A stretch of DNA of 6,424 bases from UBA7703 sp034926785. GTDB lineage: Bacteria > Bacillota > Clostridia > Christensenellales > CAG-138. The stretch lies in contig JAYFQU010000062.1 in NCBI GenBank assembly GCA_034926785.1, positions 1 to 6,424 on the forward strand, given 5' to 3'. The notes under the pieces were generated by a model. It saw only the letters and a program-made list of their open reading frames with translations, was not told the origin of the DNA and did no database searches. The translations under genes and the position numbers were made by a program. Of this stretch, positions 1 to 6,283 are shown in pieces. How positions within the stretch are numbered: the stretch's first letter is position 1; each line of letters opens with the position of its first letter.

Positions 1-112
1 CCGATGGGTTTTACTTTGGGTTAAAATGACGCGAATCGCGCCATTTTTTCACAAATTCGGCGAATGAATCGCCAAATTTGAAGGAACATGGGGGATTTTC
101 GAAATCCCCCAA
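1..112. repeat. Hairpin-rich intergenic repeat, left copy (truncated by window edge)
   Basis: This segment recurs in the same orientation at 6311-6424; only positions 103 (a versus t) and 113 (c versus a) differ across the 114 bases that can be aligned. It contains several inverted repeats: cgcg-aat-cgcg at 30-40; a longer stem at 52-80 (caaatt/aatttg plus ggcga/tcgcc, one mismatch, 5-base loop); and 90-110 (gggggattt/aaatccccc, 3-base loop). Position 1 falls in the right arm of a larger hairpin that is complete in the other copy (6284-6318), so the true element extends left of the window. No transposase is present. It is probably a small non-coding interspersed element (REP- or MITE-like), but that class is inferred. 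Confidence 0.8.
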
Positions 113-140
113 CCCCCCTACTGGGTTTGTTGATGCTCTG

Positions 141-163
141 AGGGGCTGCCAACGGCAGCCCCT
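141..163. terminator. Perfect 10-bp hairpin after metK, putative terminator
   Basis: Ten perfectly paired bases (aggggctgcc / ggcagcccct) enclose a 3-base loop (aac), starting 16 bases beyond the metK stop codon. The position suits a metK terminator. However, the T-rich tail (tttgtgtt) lies on the plus-strand side, while the minus-strand exit is cagagcatcaac, with no U tract. As an intrinsic terminator it therefore reads better for plus-strand transcription, for example a convergent gene left of the window. For metK it may act as an RNA 3'-end stabiliser or a weak terminator. Confidence 0.55.
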
Positions 164-178
164 TTGTGTTGCTTCCAC

Positions 179-1360
179 TTATTGCAAGATAGCCTTCTTC
201 AGTGCGTCGATGCAATCCAGACGTTCCCAGGGAAGGTCGAGATCGTTGCGCCCGAAATGACCGTAGGCCGCCGTCTGTCGATAGATCGGCCGTCTGAGCT
301 CAAGGGTCTCGATGATCGCCGCAGGGCGGAAATCGAAGGTGTTTTTCACCGCGCGCTCAATGACCGAATCGTCCACCACCCCCGTGCCGAACGTATCGAC
401 ACGGACGGAGACGGGGCGCGCAACGCCGATTGCGTACGCCAGTTGAATTTCACACTGCTTCGCAAGCCCGGCGGCGACGACGTGCTTCGCCGCATAGCGC
501 GCGATGTAGGCTCCGCTGCGGTCCACCTTTGTCGGATCCTTTCCGCTGAAGGCGCCGCCGCCATGCCGCGCGTAACCGCCATAGGTATCCACGATGATCT
601 TCCTGCCCGTCAGGCCGGAGTCGCCCGTCGGCCCGCCGATGACAAACCGCCCCGTGGGGTTGACGAGAATGCGCGTGTTCGCGTCGCAAAGGCTCTCCGG
701 CAATACGGGACGAATCACCAGATTGGTGATGTCTTCGCGGAGCATCGCCATGTCCACGTCGTCATGCTGCGCGCTGACCACGATCGTGTCGATGCGAACC
801 GGCGTACCGCCGTCGTATTCCACCGTAACCTGGCTCTTGCCGTCCGGCCGCAGATAGGCGATTTCGCCGTTCTTCCGCGCCTCGGTCAGCCGCCGCGTAA
901 TCGCATGCGCCAGCGAGATCGGCAGCGGCAGATACTCCGGCGTCTCATCGCAGGCATAGCCAAACATCATGCCCTGGTCACCGGCGCCCGTGGAGAAAAG
1001 CACTTCCTTTTCGCCGCTCTTTTGCTCCAGCGCGCGGTCTACACCGAGCGCAATATCGGGCGACTGCCTGTTCAGCGCGGTGATGACGGTCAGCGTGTTC
1101 GCGTCGAAGCCGTATTCGGGCTTGTTGTAGCCAATCTGATCCACGACGTCCCGCGCGATGGCGGTTATGTCAATATGCGCGCTGGTGGTCACCTCGCCCA
1201 TGACGAGGAGCAGGTTGGTTGAGGCCGCGCACTCGCAGGCGACGCGCGCGGCGGGGTCCTTTGCAAAAATTGCGTCCAGCACCGCGTCTGAAACGCAGTC
1301 GCAAACCTTGTCCGGATGTCCTTCCGTAACGGATTCGGATGTAAAGAGTCGTCTTGCCAT
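179..1360 (-). CDS. metK: S-adenosylmethionine synthetase (methionine adenosyltransferase)
   Basis: The enzyme makes S-adenosylmethionine from L-methionine and ATP, releasing phosphate and diphosphate; it is cytosolic and normally a tetramer needing Mg2+ and K+. The 393-residue product matches the family's usual length from end to end. Visible signatures are TSESVTEGHPDK near the N-terminus (GHPDK at residues 14-18, with the catalytic His and a metal-binding Asp), GAGDQG at 125-130, DSGLTGRK at 247-254 and the glycine-rich loop GGGAFSGKD at 267-275. No hallmark residue appears to be missing. The ATG at 1358-1360 is chosen because GGAGGA (1371-1376) precedes it by 10 bases and because family members begin M-A-x-x-LFTSES. 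A longer in-frame reading from a GTG at 1420 would run through the riboswitch terminator hairpin and is rejected. The gene is transcribed alone from its own promoter and controlled by a SAM-I riboswitch in a leader of about 200 bases. Confidence 0.98.
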   Translation of the reverse strand: MARRLFTSESVTEGHPDKVCDCVSDAVLDAIFAKDPAARVACECAASTNLLLVMGEVTTSAHIDITAIARDVVDQIGYNKPEYGFDANTLTVITALNRQSPDIALGVDRALEQKSGEKEVLFSTGAGDQGMMFGYACDETPEYLPLPISLAHAITRRLTEARKNGEIAYLRPDGKSQVTVEYDGGTPVRIDTIVVSAQHDDVDMAMLREDITNLVIRPVLPESLCDANTRILVNPTGRFVIGGPTGDSGLTGRKIIVDTYGGYARHGGGAFSGKDPTKVDRSGAYIARYAAKHVVAAGLAKQCEIQLAYAIGVARPVSVRVDTFGTGVVDDSVIERAVKNTFDFRPAAIIETLELRRPIYRQTAAYGHFGRNDLDLPWERLDCIDALKKAILQ

Positions 1361-1370
1361 AGAGATGGAT

Positions 1371-1376
1371 TCCTCC
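1371..1376 (-). promoter_or_regulatory. metK ribosome binding site
   Basis: GGAGGA on the minus strand lies 10 bases before the ATG at 1360 and just after the riboswitch terminator T tract. It fixes the metK start at the conserved MARRLFTSES rather than at an upstream GTG in the same frame. Confidence 0.85.
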
Positions 1377-1389
1377 GATGATTTGGTAC

Positions 1390-1417
1390 AAAAAAACCTC
1401 ATCCGCTGATGAGGTTT
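1390..1417 (-). terminator. Riboswitch-controlled intrinsic terminator ahead of metK
   Basis: On the minus strand AAACCTCATC (1417-1408) pairs perfectly with GATGAGGTTT (1403-1394) around a 4-base AGCG loop, followed by seven Ts (1396-1390, the first three within the stem). It sits between the SAM aptamer and the metK ribosome binding site. The stem's 5' segment CTCATC (1413-1408) can pair instead with GATGAG (1444-1439), the 3' strand of aptamer helix P1. This gives the standard exclusive switch: SAM-bound P1 frees the terminator, while unbound RNA forms the antiterminator and transcribes metK. Confidence 0.93.
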
Positions 1418-1436
1418 CACAAGATCGTCGGTGCAA

Positions 1437-1541
1437 CGCTCATCTTTCAGCTTTCGCTGCCGGAATTGGCACCTTATTTGCTCTTCACAAACAGGTTGCC
1501 GGGCTTCACAGGGCCGGTCCCTCTGCCACTCTTGATAAGGC
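1437..1541 (-). promoter_or_regulatory. SAM-I (S-box) riboswitch aptamer
   Basis: The minus-strand RNA carries the S-box core in order: CTTATCAAGAG (1539-1529), GAGGGACCGGCCC, TGAAGCCCGGCAACC, AAGGTGCCAATTCC, a GAAA-capped P4 hairpin (CAGC/GCTG at 1459-1448) and GAAAGATGAG at the 3' end. CTTATC (1539-1534) pairs with GATGAG (1444-1439) to make P1, with one T-G wobble. P3 forms from CCTGTTTG and CAAATAAGG. The elements match the well-known class controlling methionine and SAM genes in Firmicutes. SAM binding stabilises P1 and should turn metK off through the downstream terminator at 1390-1417. Outer limits are approximate. Confidence 0.96.
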
Positions 1542-1567
1542 GGTATTCAGTTTTTTGTTCGTGGGTT

Positions 1568-1596
1568 ATTGTAGCATGGCTTTTTGCCAGCGTCAA
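1568..1596 (-). promoter_or_regulatory. metK promoter (sigma-A/sigma-70 type)
   Basis: The minus strand shows -35 TTGACG (1596-1591), a 17-base spacer and -10 TACAAT (1573-1568), with an upstream TGC that makes an extended -10. Transcription should start near 1561, about 20 bases before the SAM aptamer. The promoter lies between the stop of the preceding gene (1630) and the riboswitch, so metK has its own transcription unit. No intrinsic terminator is visible between 1597 and 1629, so read-through from the upstream gene would also pass through the riboswitch. Confidence 0.88.
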
Positions 1597-1629
1597 CCGG
1601 AAATACAACGCAAATCATCGTTTTACGGA

Positions 1630-4095
1630 TTATGATTCGCCGCTCCCGTCGTTCCGGACCGGATCGTTCACCCCCGGCACCTGATTGCTATAGCCAAACA
1701 TCAGCCCGTCCGCAACCACGCGCTGCACAGAACCATCCGGGTCTATTCCTCCGCCTGCATGTGTGTTGAGCTGTTCGCCCATAAATACCATCGCGGCGGA
1801 ACGTCCGCCGTTGAGGTTATAGGCCGTCTCGCAGCCATAATCCTGAAACAGCGCGGCAAATTCCTCCAGCGTCAGCCCCACGCTGTCCCGCATCGCGCGG
1901 CGTTCCACAACGATTGCGATATAGTGTCCCGGCTCAATCTCGCCAATGCCGGCGCGCGGGTTTGCGCGCGTGGTCGCGTAATATTTCACACCGCGATTCA
2001 CGCTGCCGCCGGAGATCAGCGCGGGCCCGATGGAATAGGCATTCTCCACGCCGTCTTCAAGCAGCGCCTCCGCGCTGGAAACCTGTTTGGGAATGATGCG
2101 CATGGAGAGATCGGGATAGATCGCCAGCGTATCCTCGGCGTTTGCGCTCCAGAACACGCGCCCGTCTCGAATCAGGATTCCCTTCTTCTCCTGCTGGTCA
2201 TGGATCAGGTTGTCACCCGTAATCCAAAGCACCGCCTTCTCGCGCCGCGCAATCAGCCAGGGCAGCGCCGCGCCGCGCCCGGCGTGCGTCTCCGCTGCGA
2301 AGGCCGGCCGGAACTGGCTGCCGTCTTTCACATGGATATCGGCCACAAAGTAGACGACGGGTTTCCCCGCGCTGTTTTCGGCGGCGACCCGCTCGATATC
2401 GATGCCGAGATCGTCCGTTCGATAGGCCCAATGCCCATGCTCGCTGTCGGTGACGATCACCTCCGCCGGGTCGCCGGACTTACGATAATAGTTCTCCTCA
2501 AAGAGCGCGATGGGATCCTCCGTCTCCGCGGGGTGTGCGGTCGGCGCGGGGCTCACCGTCGCATTCTCCGGAATCGGTGTCGGCGCCGCCACAGCCTCCG
2601 CTGCCGGAGAACTGATTAATTCTGAAGACTGCGCCTTTGCCCCGGCGAGCACCGCACTCGCCGCGAGGCCCAGCGCAAGCGGCACAAGGCAGAAGCAAAC
2701 CGCGTCTCCCTTCCCGTTTCCGCGCTTCAATCGGCGATAGGCAAACAGCAGCATTGTAATACTTGCGCCTATGCCAAGGGCAAGTGCAAATAGCGCAGGC
2801 TTGCTATCCAGCCCCAGCGCAGCGAGCATTCCCCTCTGCGTCTGCGTCTGTTCCTGCGGCTGGGCCGCTGCCACCGGCGTGGGCGCCACCTCCGGCTCCG
2901 GCATCGCGCCAGGCACCGGCGCGGCCGTTGTCTCCGCCACCGCAGCGGGTGTTGCGGGCGCATAGGAAATCAGCGAGGAGACGTCGATATTTTCAAACAG
3001 GTCGCCCTTTGCCCGATCCTCCCCAACCGTTGAGTAGGAGAGCGTATATCCGCTTGCAAGATCAATCTGCCGCCCAAATACGCGGCGGGATCTGTGTTGA
3101 TCGTATGCGCCCTGCGCAATCTCCGCGGCCGTCTTTCCGCCATAGGCATTGAGCGGGGTATTCATGTCGATCACGGTCGGGGTTGCGGACTCCGCCGCAC
3201 CGAAGGTATAGCACTTGCTCACGCCTGCGCTCGCCCGCGCCGCGTTCAGAACGCATTCCCCCGTGAAGCGCCGCGCACCGGAGGGATCTGCCAGTGAATG
3301 CGTAACAATTACCTTCGGGTTGATCAGCGCAATCTGCACCTTGAGATAGTCGGTTAAAATTTCTCGGTCAAAGCCGATTGCGGCCATCCGATAGGAATCA
3401 TAGTTATCGCAGACAAATCCGCCAAAGATCGGGTAGACGTCATAGCCTGCCTGGCTCAAGCCGTCCAGCGCCTCCAATGCGCGCTCCCGCTTGCCATAGT
3501 CCGAAACATACAGCACGGCAACTCGCATCCCCCGCTCCTTCGCGTAGACAGGCAGCAGTGCGCCGAACTGACGAAACTCCAGCCCCGGTTCCGCGGTGAT
3601 GATCAATAGATCCGCCTGTATCGGCGTCGGCTGGAACGCGCGAACCGCAATTCCGTCCGCCCCCGGCGCATAGGCCGTGACGTCGCCCAACGCACAGTCC
3701 GAATCGACCGTCAGGCGAATCTCCTTACAGGCGGAGTTCAGTACGATAACCCCGCGCAGCATTCCGTCCGCGCGCGTCTCCTCCGCCAGTACCGCGCCGC
3801 TCACATCGGTCTGCTGAACGGTGTAGCTCTGCGGGGTCGTATACCAGCTCAGCACCAGCACACCCGCCGCCCGCTCCAGCGAGATGGCTACCTCCGCACC
3901 CGCGGAGAGCGGCACGCGGGAGCCGACAAAACGATCCGTGAGGCGATAAGCCCGCTCCGAAACCCCCGCCGGCAGCGTAATCCGCACGCCGACGGGAATA
4001 TCCGTTGCGTCCGTATCCGGTTGATCCGCAGTGGCGACGCCGGGGAGCAGGCAGGCGATCAGCCCGCAGACCAGCAGCGCAAAAAACTTTTTCAT
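1630..4095 (-). CDS. Membrane-tethered extracytoplasmic protein: degenerate PIG-L domain plus NAGPA phosphodiester glycosidase domain
   Basis: Residues are numbered from the ATG at 4095 (821 aa). A signal peptide (about 1-24, KK then a hydrophobic run, end ATA-D) is followed by a poorly identified beta-rich stretch to about 158. A PIG-L/LmbE-like domain spans about 160-343 and retains family features such as TPLNAYGGKTA (313-323) and TVGEDRAKGDLFENI (356-370). A Pro/Ala/Gln-rich linker (about 378-421), two transmembrane helices (about 433-453 and 465-486) around a basic loop RRLKRGNGK, and a second Pro/Ala linker (to about 526) follow. The NAGPA/DUF2233 domain (about 561-798) shows KKGILIRDGRV (637-647), YSIGPAL (687-693), NPRAGIGE (712-719) and NLNGGRSAAM (760-769). 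Positive-inside logic puts both large domains outside the cell. NAGPA enzymes cleave sugar phosphodiesters, and bacterial ones are linked to surface polymers; the substrate here is unknown. The PIG-L metal site is lost, so that half is probably not a deacetylase. A TTG at 4101 is an alternative start: GGAG (4111-4108) is 6 bases from it and 12 from the ATG. The gene is monocistronic. Confidence 0.88.
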   Translation of the reverse strand: MKKFFALLVCGLIACLLPGVATADQPDTDATDIPVGVRITLPAGVSERAYRLTDRFVGSRVPLSAGAEVAISLERAAGVLVLSWYTTPQSYTVQQTDVSGAVLAEETRADGMLRGVIVLNSACKEIRLTVDSDCALGDVTAYAPGADGIAVRAFQPTPIQADLLIITAEPGLEFRQFGALLPVYAKERGMRVAVLYVSDYGKRERALEALDGLSQAGYDVYPIFGGFVCDNYDSYRMAAIGFDREILTDYLKVQIALINPKVIVTHSLADPSGARRFTGECVLNAARASAGVSKCYTFGAAESATPTVIDMNTPLNAYGGKTAAEIAQGAYDQHRSRRVFGRQIDLASGYTLSYSTVGEDRAKGDLFENIDVSSLISYAPATPAAVAETTAAPVPGAMPEPEVAPTPVAAAQPQEQTQTQRGMLAALGLDSKPALFALALGIGASITMLLFAYRRLKRGNGKGDAVCFCLVPLALGLAASAVLAGAKAQSSELISSPAAEAVAAPTPIPENATVSPAPTAHPAETEDPIALFEENYYRKSGDPAEVIVTDSEHGHWAYRTDDLGIDIERVAAENSAGKPVVYFVADIHVKDGSQFRPAFAAETHAGRGAALPWLIARREKAVLWITGDNLIHDQQEKKGILIRDGRVFWSANAEDTLAIYPDLSMRIIPKQVSSAEALLEDGVENAYSIGPALISGGSVNRGVKYYATTRANPRAGIGEIEPGHYIAIVVERRAMRDSVGLTLEEFAALFQDYGCETAYNLNGGRSAAMVFMGEQLNTHAGGGIDPDGSVQRVVADGLMFGYSNQVPGVNDPVRNDGSGES

Positions 4096-4158
4096 AAGCA
4101 ATCTTCACTCCAAAATCGCGCAAATTACCTCCCGAAGGAAGGAACGCTCGATCCTAAC

Positions 4159-4187
4159 AGTATAGCAGACTCTGCCGCCGTGTTCCA
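4159..4187 (-). promoter_or_regulatory. Extended -10 promoter of the PIG-L/NAGPA gene
   Basis: The minus strand has TGCTATACT, with the -10 TATACT at 4164-4159 and the extended TG at 4167-4166. At the 17-base position the -35 is poor (TGGAAC, 4187-4182), so the extended -10 probably carries the promoter. The leader is about 55 bases. It includes a short stem, CTTCC-TTCG-GGAGG (4141-4128), which holds a Shine-Dalgarno-like GGGAGG that is not next to the gene's start; whether this matters is unknown. Confidence 0.65.
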
Positions 4188-4214
4188 GCCGCGCGGCACA
4201 GGTGACAAAAGCGT

Positions 4215-4248
4215 AAGCTCCGGCAGGATGTTCCCCCTGCCGGAGCTT
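4215..4248 (-). terminator. Terminator hairpin after the MFS transporter gene
   Basis: A perfect 13-bp stem (4215-4227 with 4236-4248, GC-rich core CTCCGGCAGG) encloses an 8-base loop, starting about 41 bases beyond the transporter stop. On the minus strand it exits into ACGCTTTTGTC, an imperfect but T-rich tail. It separates the transporter gene from the promoter of the next gene (4159-4187). A T-rich tail on the plus side (tttgttg) would allow function in both directions. Confidence 0.8.
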
Positions 4249-4289
4249 TGTTGCATCGGGCTAATCCATGTTGTCTTGCGGCTGGGCGG

Positions 4290-5924
4290 TTATTCCGCCT
4301 GCGCCATTCTCGCGTTCGCTTCGCGCATCTCAACCTCGGTCTTGGCAAGCTCTTTGCGCCCCGTGAGCAGCAGCAATCCGCCGCTGCCGAAGAGGATCAA
4401 AAGGCTCAGGATGCCAATTGACGCGCGGTCGGTCAGCATATAGAACATGGCGTAGAGCAACGGGCCGATGACCGTAGCAAACTTCCCGAAGACATCGTAG
4501 AATCCAAAGTATTCCGCGCTGCGGGTCTGCGGAACGAGCTTGCCATAATAGGAGCGCGAAAGCGCCTGAATGCCGCCCTGCACCGTACCGACGAGGAACG
4601 CAAGCACCCAGAAGAGCGTCGTCGCAGTGGATTTTGCGCCGTTGTAGGCGGTCTGCTTCGCCGTGTCCCCGGCATAGGGAACCAGCGCCTGGCCGATTGC
4701 CGTAATCGCCTGTTGCGCGGTTTTGCTACTCGCCTCGTCCGAGAAGCGATAGCCGCTCTCCGCCGAACTGCCGGCCTTTTCGGCGTATCCCGCCGTCACC
4801 TCGTGAAACGCGGCGATCCTGTCCTCCGCCAAAAGGGAGGCGCGGATATCCTCGACATAGTCCTTATGCATGGTCTCCCAGGTCTTGGCATCCGCTTCGT
4901 TCTGGAAGGTTGCGCCCTGAGCCGTGATTGCGCCGCGCGTTGCGGCAACCGCGTCCAGCTGATAGGGCTCGACAATACGCCCCATGAAGAAGCCCACGCC
5001 GCAGATGACGAAATACATCGCGATAGCGACGATGATCATCTTGATCGCACCAAACTTACCGGAGAGCTTGCTAAAGAGAATGGCGCAGGGTGCGGCGACA
5101 AGCTGGGTCACCAGGAGCGCAAAGATCATGCCCGTGGTGCCGAGTCCCAGCGTCGCGCCGTAGTTGGTCGCAAGCGAGATCACCGCGCCGACGCCGTCGA
5201 TATAGAGAAAATAAGCAATCAGGTAGATAAACAACCCCTTGTTGCTCACGCAGCGCTTCATCGTATCCCACAGATTGGAAAACGCGTGCTTGGCGAGCTC
5301 GCTCGGCGGGGTTTCAACATAATGTACCTGTTTGACGTTCCTGAGAATCGGAATGGAGAACAGGAGCCACCAGACCGTGACGATCAGGATTGCGAACTTC
5401 ATCGAAAATGCATCGTAGTTTCTCAGTAGCATGACGGCGATGGAGATCACAAACGGAATCGTGCTTCCGCCGATATATCCCATCGCGTAGCCCCAGCTCG
5501 AGACGCGATCCATCCGCTCCTCGGTGGTGACATCCGTCAGGAATGAATCGTAAAACACGCAGGAGCCGCTGAACCCGATGTGGGAGATCACATAGCCAAT
5601 CAGCATCCACTTCCAGTCGCCAACGAACGCGAGTACGGCGGTGGAAAGCGCGCCGATCAGGATGAATGCAAAGAGGAGCTTTTTCTTATTGCCTTTAAAG
5701 TCCGCTACCGCGCCCAGAGTCGGCGAGATGATCGCGCCGATGAGCGAGGCGATGGAGACGCCGATGCCCCACCATTTGTTGCCTGCATCGCCCGCCACGC
5801 TGGCGTAATAGATCGGGAAGATAACCGCCATGATGTTGGTGGCATAGACCGAGTTTGCCCAGTCATAGAAAATCCAGCTTTTCTCCACCTTGGTGAAACG
5901 CTTGCTTTCGTCCCGCTGACGCAT
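4290..5924 (-). CDS. UMF1/Atg22-like MFS transporter with a large extracytoplasmic insertion
   Basis: This is a 12-helix inner-membrane carrier of the UMF1 (vacuole effluxer Atg22-like) branch of the major facilitator superfamily. Bacterial substrates of this branch are poorly known, and none can be assigned here. Signatures, numbered from the ATG at 5924 (544 aa): YDWANS at 20-25 just before TM1, a GYIGGS motif in TM5, GGIQALSRSYYGKLVP beginning at 450 and EYFGFYDVFGKFA near 471-483, all typical of the family. Helices fall at roughly 24-44, 52-74, 82-102, 105-127, 144-166, 176-194, 229-251, 261-285, 293-315, 434-456, 476-498 and 501-522. Between TM9 and TM10 is an Ala-rich, charged, soluble stretch of about 115 residues (318-433), predicted outside the membrane; it makes the protein longer than the 420-450 residues I expect for bacterial members. 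A GTG at 5936 is an alternative start, but the ATG is preferred because AGGGTGA (5939-5933) lies 8 bases before it. It has its own promoter and terminator. Confidence 0.93.
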   Translation of the reverse strand: MRQRDESKRFTKVEKSWIFYDWANSVYATNIMAVIFPIYYASVAGDAGNKWWGIGVSIASLIGAIISPTLGAVADFKGNKKKLLFAFILIGALSTAVLAFVGDWKWMLIGYVISHIGFSGSCVFYDSFLTDVTTEERMDRVSSWGYAMGYIGGSTIPFVISIAVMLLRNYDAFSMKFAILIVTVWWLLFSIPILRNVKQVHYVETPPSELAKHAFSNLWDTMKRCVSNKGLFIYLIAYFLYIDGVGAVISLATNYGATLGLGTTGMIFALLVTQLVAAPCAILFSKLSGKFGAIKMIIVAIAMYFVICGVGFFMGRIVEPYQLDAVAATRGAITAQGATFQNEADAKTWETMHKDYVEDIRASLLAEDRIAAFHEVTAGYAEKAGSSAESGYRFSDEASSKTAQQAITAIGQALVPYAGDTAKQTAYNGAKSTATTLFWVLAFLVGTVQGGIQALSRSYYGKLVPQTRSAEYFGFYDVFGKFATVIGPLLYAMFYMLTDRASIGILSLLILFGSGGLLLLTGRKELAKTEVEMREANARMAQAE

Positions 5925-5988
5925 GTAAAGACTCACCCTCTCCCAAATTCAATTTTTCCACAAAAAGAGATAGACAAGAACTGATTGC

Positions 5989-6017
5989 AGTATAGCATTT
6001 TCAAGGGGTAGGGACAA
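5989..6017 (-). promoter_or_regulatory. Promoter of the MFS transporter gene
   Basis: The minus strand shows -35 TTGTCC (6017-6012), a 17-base spacer and -10 TATACT (5994-5989) with an extended TG (5997-5996). The nine-base string TGCTATACT is identical to that at the promoter of the PIG-L/NAGPA gene. The start point near 5982 gives a leader of about 58 bases, AT-rich, with no riboswitch or strong hairpin visible. Confidence 0.8.
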
Positions 6018-6236
6018 GAAAGAATACGCGTGTCTACCGGCGGAGATGGTTTATTTGTAAGTTTTACGGCGCTTTGCTTTGATTTTAACAGGATGGGAAC
6101 AATGCGTGTATTCTAACCTTTCTGTAAAGCAACACCTTGGTCTTGTATCGTCTGCGTCCTTCCACTTACTTTTCTTAAAATATCCTCACTTGAAATGAAA
6201 AACTCCCATATCATATCAACTAATCCCGTTTGCTTG
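6018..6236. other. AT-rich intergenic region, no confident gene
   Basis: This stretch separates the transporter promoter from the hairpin cluster on the right. It is clearly more AT-rich than the coding DNA. No tRNA, riboswitch or long open frame is visible. One short minus-strand frame is open: ATG at 6214-6212 to TAG at 6115-6113, 33 residues beginning MIWEFFISSED. It has no good Shine-Dalgarno and is not called as a gene. The frame stays open to the right across the hairpin cluster without a convincing start. Confidence 0.6.
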
Positions 6237-6256
6237 CCTTTTCTTTCAAGAAAAGG
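6237..6256. repeat. Perfect short inverted repeat, 9-bp arms
   Basis: CCTTTTCTT (6237-6245) pairs with AAGAAAAGG (6248-6256) around a 2-base TC centre. It is the first of a series of inverted repeats running into the long interspersed repeat at 6311. It has no T tract in the position expected for an intrinsic terminator. It may mark the outer end of the repeated element. Confidence 0.7.
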
Positions 6257-6259
6257 AAT

Positions 6260-6278
6260 GGGGACGCCATAGCGCCCC
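6260..6278. repeat. Small GC-rich hairpin
   Basis: GGGG-(A)-CGC pairs with GCG-CCCC around a CATA loop, with one bulged A at 6264. It lies between the inverted repeat at 6237-6256 and the larger hairpin at 6284-6318, and is probably part of the same structured intergenic element. Confidence 0.55.
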
Positions 6279-6283
6279 CTCGG

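Noticed and set aside
164..1222. Long plus-strand open frame (352 codons) opposite metK
   Set aside because: It is antisense to an unmistakable metK, has an Arg/His-rich translation typical of a GC-rich shadow frame, matches no family I recognise and has no ribosome binding site.
1361..1420. N-terminal extension of metK from a GTG at 1420
   Set aside because: The extra 20 codons lie in the riboswitch terminator and ribosome binding site; the conserved N-terminus and GGAGGA support the ATG at 1360.
1759..2619. Plus-strand open frame (286 codons) opposite the NAGPA region
   Set aside because: It is a shadow of the conserved NAGPA-domain gene; its composition is Arg-rich and no domain is recognisable.
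3725..4123. Minus-strand frame starting at TTG 4123 after a GGGAGG sequence
   Set aside because: It overlaps the PIG-L/NAGPA gene in another frame, has a Gly/Arg-rich translation with no family match, and the spacing from GGGAGG is short.
4713..5429. Plus-strand open frame (238 codons) opposite the MFS gene
   Set aside because: It is antisense to a clear 12-helix transporter and its translation shows no family signature.
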